Shown here piece by piece: positions 9,130 through 18,642 of a DNA stretch of 64,000 nt (the stretch's first letter is position 1; each line of letters opens with the position of its first letter). The position numbers were made by a program, and so were the translations under genes. The notes beneath the pieces are model-generated. The model searched no databases and was not told the origin of the DNA. It was given only the letters and a program-made list of their open reading frames with translations. Source of the DNA: Rhodanobacter sp. LX-99 (GTDB taxonomy: Bacteria > Pseudomonadota > Gammaproteobacteria > Xanthomonadales > Rhodanobacteraceae); assembly GCF_018599185.1 (NCBI RefSeq), contig NZ_JAHFVL010000003.1, forward strand, positions 496,001-560,000, given 5' to 3'.

Positions 9130-12100
9130 GTGACCCGCATGCAGCAACCTGTCCGCCCGAAAAAGAATTCATGGCTGGCCGACCAGCCGATACAGCGCAA
9201 GATGATGCTGGCGATCGGCCTGCTGCTGGGCCTGTTCCTGCTGACCAGCCTGGTCACCCTGCACTCGCTGCGCGAGCAGGAAAGCAATCGCCGCTGGGCG
9301 ACGCACACCTACCAGGTACTGCTCGAACTCGATCATGCGCAGCGTGCCCTGCAGACCAGCCAGATCGGTGCGCGCGGGTACATGCTGACGCAACGCACCG
9401 ACCAGCGGGCGATGTTCGACAGCGGCACCAGCGACCTGCACGGACGCATCGCCCACCTGCGTCAGATGACCGCCGACAATCATCTGCAGCAGTTGCGCAT
9501 CGACTCGCTGGAAAAGATGGCCACCCAGTGGCAGCGCGAGATGAAGGCCAACGCGATCGACGCCATCAACCGGCTGAAGGACACCGATACGACAGCAAGG
9601 GCGCTGGAACTGCAGCACATCCAGTCGAGCTATCTGGCGAACCGCACGGTTCGCAGCGAGGACCTGTACGCCGTCATCGATCAGATGGTGACCGAGGAAA
9701 ACCAGTTGCTAACAGCGCGCAACCGGCAGCTCGACAGCGCCCTGGTCACCACCAAGTGGATCAACATCTTCGCGATCCTGCTCGGGCTCCTGCTCGGCAT
9801 CGCCGTGATCCGGCTGACCTCGCAACTGGTGACCCGGCCGCTGCGCCGGCTTACCGACATGATGACGCGGCTGGCGAATCACGATCACGATTTCGAGATC
9901 CGCCGGCTCGACCGCCGCGACGAAGTCGGCGAAATCGCCCGCGCGCTGCAGGTGTTCAAGCAGATGTCGCTGGACACCGAGACGCAGACCTGGATCCGGT
10001 CCCGCGTGTCGGACATTTCGCACGTGCTGCTGCAGGCCACCACGCACAAGGATTTCGCGCAATGGCTGGCCAGCGAACTGGTGCCGCTGTGCAAGGCCGG
10101 CGTAGGGCTGTTCTATTCCTTCGACGACGCGCGCCATCGCCTCGATCTGCTGGGCAGCTACGGCCTGCGCCTGAGCAACCGCACGGCGGATCACTACCTG
10201 CCCGGCGAAGGACTGGTGGGCCAGTGCGCGATCGAACGCAAGCCCATCATGCTCGACGACGTGCCGGAGAACTACCTGCACATCGACTCGGGCAGCGGCG
10301 AGGCGCTGCCACGCCATGTCGCGATCCTGCCCGTGCTCTACCGCGACACCCTGATCGGCGTGCTGGAACTGGCCGGCTTCGCGCCGCTCACCACGCAGCA
10401 GAGGCAGCTTCTGGACGAACTTCTGCCGATCGTGGCGTTGACCCTGGAGAACCTCAACCGCGCGATCAGCACGCACGACCTGCTGCTGCAGACGCAGGAA
10501 CAGGCCGACGACCTGCGCGTGTCCGAACTGGTGATGCGCCAGCAGAAGGAGGTGTTGCGCGACAGCAACGAGGCACTGCAGGCGAAGACGGCCGAGCTGG
10601 AGGAACAGTCCGCGCGGCTGATCGCCTCCGAGGAAGAGCTGCGCGTGCAGGCCGAGGAGCTGCAGGCGTCCAACGAGGAACTGCGCGAGAAGACCGACAG
10701 CCTGAACCGGCAGAAATACGTGCTGGAGGACCTGCAGCAGGAAACTGCCGACAAGGCCGCCGAGCTGGCGCGCGCCAGCCAGTACAAGTCCGAGTTCCTG
10801 GCCAACATGTCGCATGAACTGCGCACGCCGCTGAACAGCCTGCTGATCCTGTCGCGCAGCCTGGCCGACAACGACACCGGCAACCTCGACGAGGAACAGA
10901 TCGAGTCGGCGCGGATCATCCACGACGCCGGCAACAGCCTGCTGCACCTGATCAACGACGTCCTCGACCTGTCCAAGGTCGAGGCCGGCAAGATGGAACT
11001 GGTGATCGACGACCTGGCGCTGGCCGAGCTGGGGCGACGGCTTCGGCGCACGTTCGCGCATGTGGCCGAGGAAAAGCGGCTGGACTTCACGCTGGACATC
11101 GAACCTGGCCTGCCGCCGATCCTGCGCACCGACGGCAACAAGCTCGAGCAGATCGCCAACAACCTGCTCAGCAACGCGTTCAAGTTCACCGCCGATGGCG
11201 CGGTGAGCCTGCGTATCGGCCGACCCGGCAGCGACGTCGACATCCCCGATACGCTCCATGGTCAACCGCTGATCGCGATGACGGTGAGCGATACCGGCAT
11301 CGGCATTCCGCAGGACAAGTTCCAGCGCGTCTTCAACGCGTTCGAGCAGGTGGATGCCGGCACCAGCCGCCAGTTCGGCGGCACCGGGCTGGGCCTGGCG
11401 ATCTCGCAACGGATGGCGCAACTGCTGGGCGGCGATATCGTGCTGCGCAGCGAGAGCGGCCATGGCAGCCACTTCACCGTGCTGCTGCCGGAAATGCCGC
11501 CGGCGGCGTCCGGGCTCGCTGAAGACGTGCCACGCGCCAGCACGACCAGGCTCAGCCGGGCCGCCTCGCCGTATCTGCCGCCGAAGCCGATCGACGATGA
11601 CCGCGACGCGCTGCCGCCGGATCAGACCACGATCCTGGTGATCGAGGACGACCCTGCCTTCGCTCGCATCCTGATCGACATGATCCAGCGCAAGGGCTAT
11701 CGCGCACTGGCCGCCGGCGATGGCGCATCGGGCCTGCAGCTGGCGCGCGAGCACCGCCCCACCGGCATCCTGCTGGATGTCTCGCTGCCGGTGATGGACG
11801 GCTGGAGCGTACTCGACCGGCTCAAGGCCGACGACGCCACGCGGGCGATCCCGGTGCACTTCATCTCGGTCGACGACGGCGGTACGCGCGGGCTGGAGCG
11901 CGGCGCGGTGGGCTTCCTGACCAAGCCGGTCAGCCGCGAATCGATCGGCCTGGCACTCGAGCGCCTGCTGCATTCCGCCGCCGGGCAGCAGCACCTGCTG
12001 ATCGTCGACGACGATGCCGACTCGCGCGCCGCCGTGCATGTCATGCTGCGCAGCGACAAGCTGCAGATCGACGAAGCGAACTCGGCGGAGGACGCGCTGG

Positions 12101-12774
12101 AGAAGATCGCACTTACGGATTACGACTGCATCGTGCTCGACCTGGGCCTGCCCGGCATGTCCGGACTCGAACTGCTGGTGCAACTGGCGCAGACCGGCAA
12201 GGGCGTGCCGCCGGTGGTGGTGTATTCCGGCCGCGAACTGAGCCGCGAGGAGAACCTGAAGCTGCGCCAGTACGCCGACGCCATCGTGCTCAAGGGCGCG
12301 CGCTCGACCGAGCGGTTGCTCGACGAGGTCAGCGTTTTCCTGCACAGCATCCGGCGCGAGCCACCCCGGAGCGTTGCCGAAGCGGCGGCAGGTGGCGAGC
12401 TGGCCGGCCATCGCGTGCTGCTGGTGGATGACGACATGCGCAACCTGTTTGCGCTGTCCAAGGTGCTGCGCGGCTGGGGACTTCAGGTAAGCATGGCGCA
12501 GGACGGGCCCAGGGCGCTGAAGATGCTGGCCGAGAACGAAGCGCCGGAACTGGTGCTGATGGACGTCATGATGCCGGGCATGGATGGCTACGAAACCCTC
12601 CGCGCGATCCGCGCACAACCGCATTTCGCCGGCCTGCCGATCGTCGCGCTGACCGCCAAGGCGATGCGCGGCGATCGCGAGAAGTGCCTGGAGATGGGCG
12701 CCAGCGATTACCTGCCCAAGCCGATCGACACCGACAAGCTGGCGGCGCTGATGCGCGTGTGGCTGCAGCGCTGA
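9130..12774 (+). CDS. Hybrid sensor histidine kinase: CHASE3-HAMP-GAF-HisKA-HATPase with three receiver domains
   Basis: The 1214-residue protein begins with a membrane helix at about 25-43, then a CHASE3-like extracytoplasmic domain, a second helix at about 210-230, HAMP, a GAF domain (about 285-440) and a long coiled coil (about 450-545). The kinase core follows with His562 in SHELRTPLN, the N box around NNLLSNAFKF, and the DTGIGI and GGTGLGL ATP-lid motifs. Three receiver domains end the protein, with phospho-acceptors Asp883, Asp1004 and Asp1145. No HPt domain is present, so phosphotransfer may use a separate protein. The next gene is a REC-GGDEF protein about 100 bases downstream, a likely output partner. 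The start may be 9130 or 9139. Confidence 0.92.
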   Translation: MTRMQQPVRPKKNSWLADQPIQRKMMLAIGLLLGLFLLTSLVTLHSLREQESNRRWATHTYQVLLELDHAQRALQTSQIGARGYMLTQRTDQRAMFDSGTSDLHGRIAHLRQMTADNHLQQLRIDSLEKMATQWQREMKANAIDAINRLKDTDTTARALELQHIQSSYLANRTVRSEDLYAVIDQMVTEENQLLTARNRQLDSALVTTKWINIFAILLGLLLGIAVIRLTSQLVTRPLRRLTDMMTRLANHDHDFEIRRLDRRDEVGEIARALQVFKQMSLDTETQTWIRSRVSDISHVLLQATTHKDFAQWLASELVPLCKAGVGLFYSFDDARHRLDLLGSYGLRLSNRTADHYLPGEGLVGQCAIERKPIMLDDVPENYLHIDSGSGEALPRHVAILPVLYRDTLIGVLELAGFAPLTTQQRQLLDELLPIVALTLENLNRAISTHDLLLQTQEQADDLRVSELVMRQQKEVLRDSNEALQAKTAELEEQSARLIASEEELRVQAEELQASNEELREKTDSLNRQKYVLEDLQQETADKAAELARASQYKSEFLANMSHELRTPLNSLLILSRSLADNDTGNLDEEQIESARIIHDAGNSLLHLINDVLDLSKVEAGKMELVIDDLALAELGRRLRRTFAHVAEEKRLDFTLDIEPGLPPILRTDGNKLEQIANNLLSNAFKFTADGAVSLRIGRPGSDVDIPDTLHGQPLIAMTVSDTGIGIPQDKFQRVFNAFEQVDAGTSRQFGGTGLGLAISQRMAQLLGGDIVLRSESGHGSHFTVLLPEMPPAASGLAEDVPRASTTRLSRAASPYLPPKPIDDDRDALPPDQTTILVIEDDPAFARILIDMIQRKGYRALAAGDGASGLQLAREHRPTGILLDVSLPVMDGWSVLDRLKADDATRAIPVHFISVDDGGTRGLERGAVGFLTKPVSRESIGLALERLLHSAAGQQHLLIVDDDADSRAAVHVMLRSDKLQIDEANSAEDALEKIALTDYDCIVLDLGLPGMSGLELLVQLAQTGKGVPPVVVYSGRELSREENLKLRQYADAIVLKGARSTERLLDEVSVFLHSIRREPPRSVAEAAAGGELAGHRVLLVDDDMRNLFALSKVLRGWGLQVSMAQDGPRALKMLAENEAPELVLMDVMMPGMDGYETLRAIRAQPHFAGLPIVALTAKAMRGDREKCLEMGASDYLPKPIDTDKLAALMRVWLQR

Positions 12775-12879
12775 GCACCGTGCCGCCTCGGTCAAACCTG
12801 ACGGGATGGTGCAGCCGTTCACGCCGGCGACGACCGGCAACGGTTAAGGTAGGGCCAGGACAACCGCCTCGCCACCGAC

Positions 12880-13881
12880 ATGAACGCGATGCCGCCGAAA
12901 ATCCTGGTCGTCGACGATACCGCCGCCAACCTGGTCGCCATGCGCCGACTGCTCGCCAACAGCGGCGCGCAGCTGTTCGAGGCGCGCAGCGGCAACGAGG
13001 CGCTGGCGCTGTGCCTGGATCACGCGTTCGCGCTGATCCTGCTCGACGTCAACATGCCCGACATGGACGGTTTCGAAGTGGCCGCCCTGCTGGGCGAAGC
13101 CGAGCGCCTGCGCGACACCCCGATCATCTTCGTCACCGCCGCCTACGCCGACGACATGAACCGGCTCAAGGGCTACCGCTCCGGCGCGGTGGACTACATT
13201 GCCAAGCCGATCAACGACGTGATCCTGCAGTCGAAGGTGCGCGTGTTCCTGGAGCTGTACGCGGCGCGCGCCAAGCTGCAGCACGCGCTGGACGAGTTGG
13301 CCGAGCGCAACCAGCAACTGACCCAGGAGATCGCCGAGCGCGAGCTGATGGAGGCAATGGTGCGCCATCAGGCCCACCATGACGCCCTGACCGGCCTGCC
13401 GAACCGCATCCTGTTCCACGACCGCCTGCACGGCGCGGTCCAGCGCGCGAACCGCCATCACAGCCAGTTCGCGCTGGCCTGCATCGACATCGACGGTTTC
13501 AAGCACGTCAACGACAACCATGGCCATGCCGCCGGCGACGCCTTGCTGCAGGAGATCGCCGCACGGCTGTCGGCACATTTGCGCAGCAACGATACGGTGG
13601 CCCGGCTGGGCGGCGACGAGTTCGCGCTGGTGCTGGAGGATATCGAGGATCCGCAGCTGGCGCTGCAACTGTGCGGAAAGTTGTGCGCGGCACTGGGCGA
13701 GCCCTATGCGCTGGGCGTCGACGGCCACCTGATCGAGGTGCGCGTCGGCGCCAGCATCGGCATCGCGCGCTACCGGCCGAACGAATACCCCGACGCCGAC
13801 GAACGGCTGATGCAGGCAGCCGACCGTGCCATGTACGAAGCCAAGCGCGGCGGCAAGAACCGCTGCGTGCTGGCAGACTGA
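12880..13881 (+). CDS. Response regulator diguanylate cyclase (REC-GGDEF)
   Basis: The 333-residue protein has an N-terminal receiver domain with Asp56 in LLDVNMPDMDG and Lys near 109 in YIAKPI, a short coiled linker, and a GGDEF domain with the active-site motif GGDEF at 244-248. An intact product-inhibition site RxxD (RSND, 235-238) precedes it. It should make cyclic di-GMP when phosphorylated. It lies 105 bases behind the hybrid kinase on the same strand, so the pair probably forms one signalling unit linking an external signal to c-di-GMP. Confidence 0.92.
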   Translation: MNAMPPKILVVDDTAANLVAMRRLLANSGAQLFEARSGNEALALCLDHAFALILLDVNMPDMDGFEVAALLGEAERLRDTPIIFVTAAYADDMNRLKGYRSGAVDYIAKPINDVILQSKVRVFLELYAARAKLQHALDELAERNQQLTQEIAERELMEAMVRHQAHHDALTGLPNRILFHDRLHGAVQRANRHHSQFALACIDIDGFKHVNDNHGHAAGDALLQEIAARLSAHLRSNDTVARLGGDEFALVLEDIEDPQLALQLCGKLCAALGEPYALGVDGHLIEVRVGASIGIARYRPNEYPDADERLMQAADRAMYEAKRGGKNRCVLAD

Positions 13882-13900
13882 ACGCCCGCAGGCAACGCGT

Positions 13901-14374
13901 TCAATCGCGTTTGCGCGGCGACACCCACATCAGCACGCGCGCACGGAAGACCGTCTCGCCCGCGCCGTCCACCACCTCGACCCTGACCGGCCACTCGTGG
14001 CCGCCACGGGAGGCTGGCGTGGCCAGCTCGGGGGTAGCGGTGCCGTGCATCGTGCCCACCGCCTTCTTCAGGTACTCGACGCTCATGCCCTTGGGAATCC
14101 AGCGCATGTCGGCCGGGATGGTCGCGTCGGTCATCACCCCGGCACTGAGCTCGGCCAGGTTGCACAGCGCGATCGCGTGCACGGTGCCGATGTGGTTATG
14201 CACGCGGCGCCGATCACGGATGCGCACTTCGCAGCGGCCCGGCGCCAGCGCCACGAAGCGCGGCGCGATCGTGGCGAAATACGGCGCCTTGAGGCAGACC
14301 AGGCGCGAGAAGATCCAGTGGCCCGCCGGCCAGCGGGTGATGCGGCGGTACAGCGACAACACCGAAGCACTCAT
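13901..14374 (-). CDS. DUF4442 hotdog-fold protein, putative thioesterase
   Basis: The 157-residue product matches DUF4442 proteins, which have the hotdog fold of acyl-CoA thioesterases. Typical sequences are seen: YRRITRWPAGHW at the start, LVCLKAPYF, and the central helix region HNHIGTVHAIALCNLAE. It sits directly behind fadE on the same strand with about 55 bases between. A role in trimming acyl-CoA during fatty-acid breakdown is plausible but inferred. The ATG at 14374 gives the standard N-terminus; a longer frame adds residues unlike the family. Confidence 0.8.
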   Translation of the reverse strand: MSASVLSLYRRITRWPAGHWIFSRLVCLKAPYFATIAPRFVALAPGRCEVRIRDRRRVHNHIGTVHAIALCNLAELSAGVMTDATIPADMRWIPKGMSVEYLKKAVGTMHGTATPELATPASRGGHEWPVRVEVVDGAGETVFRARVLMWVSPRKRD

Positions 14375-14431
14375 CGATTGCCCTCCGGGAAAAGCACCGG
14401 CCCGCAAGGCAGGCCGGTCGGTCGGTTCGAT

Positions 14432-16882
14432 TTACGCGGCGTCCGCCCGCGTCTTGAACGCGCGCAGCTCGTCAGTCTCGAAGTCGTCCACCGAGATGAA
14501 CTCGAACACGCCTTCGCGCACGCGCCTGAGCAGGTCGGCCTCGGCCTCGGAAATCACCCCGGCCTGCTGCGCCTCGGCGAGCTGGCCCAGGTAGTCGTGC
14601 GAGGTGAACTGGCCGGACTTCAGCGCCTTGCCGAACTTGCGGTCGACCGGCTCGGCGGCGATCACGTCCGGCAGCAGCGCCTTCATCCGGCCGATCGTGT
14701 TGTTCGCCGTGGGCGTGGTGTAGACCCAGCTGGTGAGACGATCGAGCGCTTCGTTCGGCGCGGTGAGCAGCGCGGCGACGCGGCGGCCCAGGCGATCGGA
14801 CGGCGGCACCTCGCGCCGGCCCAGCGGGAACACCAAGGCGCGCAGCAGCCACGCCACCGGGCGCACCGGGAAGTTGCGGATCGCGCCGTCCAGCGCGTTC
14901 TGGATCAGCCACATGCACTCATGGAAGCCCCAGGCCAGGAACGGACGATCGGCTTCCGGCCGCCCGTTGTCCTCGTACTGCTTGAGCATGCTGCTGGCGA
15001 TGTACAGGTAGCTCAGCACGTCGCCCAGGCGCGCCGACAGCTTCTCCTTGAACTTCAGCTTGCCGCCGAGCACGCCCATGAACACGTCGGCGCACAGCGC
15101 CAGCGCGGCGGAGTAGCGATCGAGCTTGCGATAGTAACGGCGGGTGTAGGCGTCGCCGGCGGTCTCGCCGATGCGCGCACCGCTCAGGCCCATCGCGAAG
15201 CTGCGCACCGCATTGGAGATGCCGAAGCCGATGTGGCCGAACAGCAGCCGGTCGAACGCCTTCAGCTGCTCGCCGCGATCGGCGATCGACAGCGCCTGCA
15301 TTTCCTTCAGCACGTACGGATGGCAGCGGATCGCGCCCTGGCCGAAGATCATCAGGCTGCGCGTCATGATGTTGGCGCCTTCCACCGTGATCGCGATCGG
15401 CACGCTGGACCAGCCGCGGCCGGCGTAGTTCTTCGGGCCGAGCTGCACCGCCTTGCCACCGTGCACGTCCATGGTGTCGGCGGCGATCTGCCGCGCCCAT
15501 TCGGTGGCGTGGTACTTCGCGATCGCCGACGGCACCGCCGGCTTCTCGCCACGGTCGACCGCCGCCGCAGTGGCGCGCGACAGCGCGGCGGTGGCGTAGG
15601 TGAGGCCGCCGATCCGCGCCAGCGCTTCCTCGACGCCCTCGAAGCGTGCGACCGCCAGGCCGAACTGCTTGCGCATGCGCGCATATGCGCCGGTGGCCAG
15701 CGCCGAGGCGCGCATGCCGCCGGTGGCGTTCGACGGCAGCGAGATCGCGCGGCCCACCGACAGGCATTCGACCAGCATGCGCCAGCCGTGGCCGGCCATC
15801 TGCGGGCCGCCGATCAGCACCGACAGCGGCGCGAACACGTCCTTGCCGCGGATCGGGCCGTTCTGGAACGGGATGTTCAGCGGGAAGTGGCGGCGCCCGA
15901 TCTCCAGCCCCGGCGTGGTACGCGGCAGCAAGGCCAGGGTGATGCCGAGGTCTTCCTCGTCGCCGAGCAGGTGCTCGGGGTCGTACATGCGGAAGGCCAG
16001 GCCGACCACCGTGGCCACCGGCGCCAGCGTGATGTAGCGCTTGTCGAAGGTGAGCTTGATGCCCAGCGTCTCGACGCCGTCGACCACCTGCCTGCAGACG
16101 ATGCCCACGTCGGGGATCGAGGTGGCGTCGGACCCGGCGTACGGGCCGGTCAGCGCGAAGCAGGGAATCTCCTCGCCCACTGCAAGGCGCGGCAGGTAAT
16201 GGTTCTTCTGCTCATCCGAGCCGTAATGCAGCAGCAGTTCGGCCGGCCCCAGCGAGTTCGGCACCGCCACCGTCGAGGCCACCGTGGCCGACATGCTGTT
16301 GAGCTTCTGCAGCACCGCCGAATGCGCCAGCGCGGAGAACTGCAGGCCGCCGTACTGCTTCGGGATGATCATGCCGAAGAAGCGGTTCTTCTTGATGAAG
16401 TCCCACACGTTCGGCGGCAGGTCGGCCAGTTCGTGGGTGATCTGCCAGTCGTCGATCATCCCGCACAGCTCTTCCACCGGGCCGTCCATGAAGGCCTGCT
16501 CCTCCACGCTCAGTTCGGGCTTCGGCTGCTTCAGCAGTTCGTGCCAGTCCGGCTTGCCCGAGAACAGCTCGCCCTCGAAACCGACGGTGCCGGCCTCCAG
16601 CGCGGTCTGCTCGGTCTCCGACAGTTTCGGCGTGACCCTGGCGAACAGTTTCAGCAGCGGCAGGCTGATCTGCTTGCGGCGGAAATCCACCAGCAGCAGC
16701 GGCAGCGCGATCGCCAGCTCGACGATCAACAGGATCGCCGTGGTCCACGGCGCATGGGCCAGCAGCCCGACCACCAGCGTGGCGACGATCGTGGCGATCG
16801 CCCAGGTGCGCAGGCTGCTGCGGTGATAGGCGCAGGCACCGGAAGCAATCAGCGCCGCCAGCAGGGTCAGTATCACGGACAT
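14432..16882 (-). CDS. fadE: Acyl-CoA dehydrogenase FadE
   Basis: The 816-residue protein has the length and N-terminal hydrophobic segments (about 1-65) of the E. coli FadE type, longer than ordinary acyl-CoA dehydrogenases. The FAD/acyl-CoA dehydrogenase core follows, with IIPKQYGGL, CFALTGPYAGSD, the PLNIPFQNG region and GARIGETAGDAYTRR. It catalyses the first step of fatty-acid beta-oxidation and passes electrons to ETF. etfBA and ETF-ubiquinone oxidoreductase are encoded elsewhere in this window. An alpha/beta hydrolase lies 9 bases upstream on the same strand, so the two are probably cotranscribed. Confidence 0.93.
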   Translation of the reverse strand: MSVILTLLAALIASGACAYHRSSLRTWAIATIVATLVVGLLAHAPWTTAILLIVELAIALPLLLVDFRRKQISLPLLKLFARVTPKLSETEQTALEAGTVGFEGELFSGKPDWHELLKQPKPELSVEEQAFMDGPVEELCGMIDDWQITHELADLPPNVWDFIKKNRFFGMIIPKQYGGLQFSALAHSAVLQKLNSMSATVASTVAVPNSLGPAELLLHYGSDEQKNHYLPRLAVGEEIPCFALTGPYAGSDATSIPDVGIVCRQVVDGVETLGIKLTFDKRYITLAPVATVVGLAFRMYDPEHLLGDEEDLGITLALLPRTTPGLEIGRRHFPLNIPFQNGPIRGKDVFAPLSVLIGGPQMAGHGWRMLVECLSVGRAISLPSNATGGMRASALATGAYARMRKQFGLAVARFEGVEEALARIGGLTYATAALSRATAAAVDRGEKPAVPSAIAKYHATEWARQIAADTMDVHGGKAVQLGPKNYAGRGWSSVPIAITVEGANIMTRSLMIFGQGAIRCHPYVLKEMQALSIADRGEQLKAFDRLLFGHIGFGISNAVRSFAMGLSGARIGETAGDAYTRRYYRKLDRYSAALALCADVFMGVLGGKLKFKEKLSARLGDVLSYLYIASSMLKQYEDNGRPEADRPFLAWGFHECMWLIQNALDGAIRNFPVRPVAWLLRALVFPLGRREVPPSDRLGRRVAALLTAPNEALDRLTSWVYTTPTANNTIGRMKALLPDVIAAEPVDRKFGKALKSGQFTSHDYLGQLAEAQQAGVISEAEADLLRRVREGVFEFISVDDFETDELRAFKTRADAA

Positions 16883-16891
16883 CTCAACACC

Positions 16892-17797
16892 TCATTGCGA
16901 TTGAGCGGCGCCGGCGAGTTGCCGGTCGGCGGGTAATGGATCAAGACTCTGCACGAAGCGCACGACTTCGCGCGTGAATGCGTCGTTCGCGTCGCCCGCC
17001 ACCATGTGCGTGGCGTGCGGCAGTTCCACATGCCGCGCATGCGGCACCAGCTGCATGAATTCGTCGACGGTGGCGCGCGACACCACGTCGCTGCGCGCAC
17101 CCGACAGCAGCAGCACGGGAACGTCGATCTTCGTGGCGGCGGCCTGCAGGCGCGGCTGGTAGCGCTCGCTTTCCTGCACCAGGTCGCCGGCCAGCAGGGC
17201 CGGATCCCAGTGCCAGCGCAGCCGGCCGTCGGCACTTTCGCGCAGCAGCGGGCGCAACTGCTGTTCGCTCTTGCGCTCGCGCCGCTGCGGCAGGTAGGAA
17301 GCAATCTGCTCGGCCGCGTCGGCATAGTTCATGAAACCATCCGGGTGCGCCTGCATGAAGGCGAGGATGCGTTCCACCCCGGCGGTTTCCCAGCGCGGCG
17401 TGATGTCGACCAGCACCAGCGCGCGAAACGGCGACGGGCGCACCTCGCCGGCCAGCACGATGCCGAGCAGGCCGCCCATCGAGGCGCCGACCAGGATCGG
17501 CGGCTGCGGCTGCGCCGCGGCCAGCCGCAGCAGATCGTCCGCGAACTGGTCCATGTGGTAGCCACGGCCAGCCACCCGGTCGCTCTCGCCATGGCCGCGC
17601 GCATCGAACGTGACGCAGCGGCAACCGGCCTGCGCCAGCGCCGCCGCCGTGCCGTTCCAGGCGCCGCGGGTCTGGCCGAAACCATGCGCGAACAGCAGCG
17701 CCGGACTGCCTTCGGGGCGAAGCGTCTCCACCGCCAGGCTCAGGTCGGCGACGGGAAAGCGGTTGATCGCAGCGGAAGCGTGGACATGGTTGACCAT
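16892..17797 (-). CDS. Alpha/beta hydrolase
   Basis: The 301-residue product shows the alpha/beta hydrolase fold: oxyanion motif FAHGFGQ, the DARGHGES strand, nucleophile elbow GASMGG with the catalytic Ser, a later Asp in LLSGARSD and the final His in LPHATHMV. The substrate (ester, thioester or similar) cannot be told from sequence. It is encoded just ahead of fadE, with 9 bases between, and divergently from a TetR regulator. A link to lipid breakdown is likely. The ATG at 17797 is chosen; an upstream in-frame start at 17824 is possible. Confidence 0.85.
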   Translation of the reverse strand: MVNHVHASAAINRFPVADLSLAVETLRPEGSPALLFAHGFGQTRGAWNGTAAALAQAGCRCVTFDARGHGESDRVAGRGYHMDQFADDLLRLAAAQPQPPILVGASMGGLLGIVLAGEVRPSPFRALVLVDITPRWETAGVERILAFMQAHPDGFMNYADAAEQIASYLPQRRERKSEQQLRPLLRESADGRLRWHWDPALLAGDLVQESERYQPRLQAAATKIDVPVLLLSGARSDVVSRATVDEFMQLVPHARHVELPHATHMVAGDANDAFTREVVRFVQSLDPLPADRQLAGAAQSQ

Positions 17798-17937
17798 ACG
17801 GATGAGTATGGATTGCCTCGACAAGCGCCGTCAACCACACCGCCGCGCATCCCCCGACCGGACAACAAATTGCCTGGTTGCTCAGGCAGATGGACGCCAC
17901 ACATTACAAATGCACGGGGTGTGGCTACCATACGCAC

Positions 17938-18516
17938 ATGAATGTCAGTAGCAAGCCAGAACGCACCCGCCTGTCGGCCGAGGATTGGGAACTTGCCGCC
18001 CTGCAGCTGATTGCCGAACACGGCGTCGGCGCACTCGCCGTGGAAGCCCTGGCGCGCCAGCTGGGCGTGACCAAGGGCAGCTTCTACTGGCACTTCCGCA
18101 CCCGCGAAGCCCTGCTGCATGCCGCGCTGGAACGCTGGGAGCAGTACGGCGAGCGCGAGGTGCTGGGCCAGATCGAGCAGATCAGCGACCCGCGCAAGCG
18201 CCTGCCCGAACTGTTCCGCCGGGTTGCGCACGAGTTGCAGCCGCACCGGGTATACGCCGCGCTGCTGAAGGCGCTCGATCATCCGCAGGTGGTGCCGGTG
18301 ATGGCGCGCGTATCGCAGCGGCGGATGGAATTCCTCACCACCGCCTACCGCGAGGCCGGCCTGGCGCCGGTGCAGGCGCTGAACCGGGCGCGGCTGACCT
18401 ACGCCGCCTACGTCGGTTTCCTGCAGCTGAACTTCACCCTGGGCCTGCCGCGGCTCAACCACGAAGAGTTCGACGCCTACGTCGAACACATGATCACGAC
18501 CCTCATCCCGGGCTGA
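17938..18516 (+). CDS. TetR/AcrR family transcriptional regulator
   Basis: The 192-residue protein has the TetR helix-turn-helix at about residues 14-60 (GVGALAVEALARQLGVTKG followed by FYWHF) and a variable ligand-binding C-terminal domain. It is divergent from the alpha/beta hydrolase-fadE unit, with 140 bases between the starts, so it probably controls those genes, perhaps in response to acyl-CoA or a fatty acid (inference by analogy with PsrA/FadR-like TetR regulators). The ATG at 17938 is preferred; the frame extends 20 codons further with unlikely sequence. Confidence 0.88.
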   Translation: MNVSSKPERTRLSAEDWELAALQLIAEHGVGALAVEALARQLGVTKGSFYWHFRTREALLHAALERWEQYGEREVLGQIEQISDPRKRLPELFRRVAHELQPHRVYAALLKALDHPQVVPVMARVSQRRMEFLTTAYREAGLAPVQALNRARLTYAAYVGFLQLNFTLGLPRLNHEEFDAYVEHMITTLIPG

Positions 18517-18539
18517 CCAGGCTCACCGAAAGTCCCCGG

Positions 18540-18566
18540 ACGGCGCCATCTGGCGCCGTTCTTGTT
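18540..18566 (+). terminator. Rho-independent terminator after TetR gene
   Basis: CGGCGCC / GGCGCCG with an ATCT loop (18541-18558), extended by an A-T pair and followed by TTCTTGTT, lies 24 bases after the regulator stop. Confidence 0.75.
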
Positions 18567-18586
18567 GCAGCGGACCTTGCAATACC

Positions 18587-18620
18587 AGTGATCGCAAACT
18601 ACCGTTTCCGATCACTTTTT
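18587..18620 (+). promoter_or_regulatory. Terminator-like hairpin in the pckG leader
   Basis: AGTGATCG (18587-18594) and CGATCACT (18609-18616) form a perfect 8-bp stem with a 14-base loop, followed by TTTT. It ends 22 bases before the pckG start codon. It may be a second terminator for read-through from the regulator, or an attenuator or protein-binding palindrome for pckG. Confidence 0.5.
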
Positions 18621-18642
18621 CTGAAAACCTCAAGAGGACACG

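Noticed and set aside
9709..12840. Very long antisense open frame (1043 codons) opposite the hybrid kinase
   Set aside because: The plus strand carries a full multi-domain kinase; the antisense frame is His/Gln/Arg-rich low-complexity, typical of shadow frames in high-GC genes.
13826..16936. Plus-strand open frame of 1036 codons opposite fadE
   Set aside because: fadE is complete on the minus strand; the frame is composition-driven.
17878..17937. N-terminal extension of the TetR regulator with a CTGC cysteine motif
   Set aside because: The extension lies in the divergent promoter region and is outside the normal TetR start.
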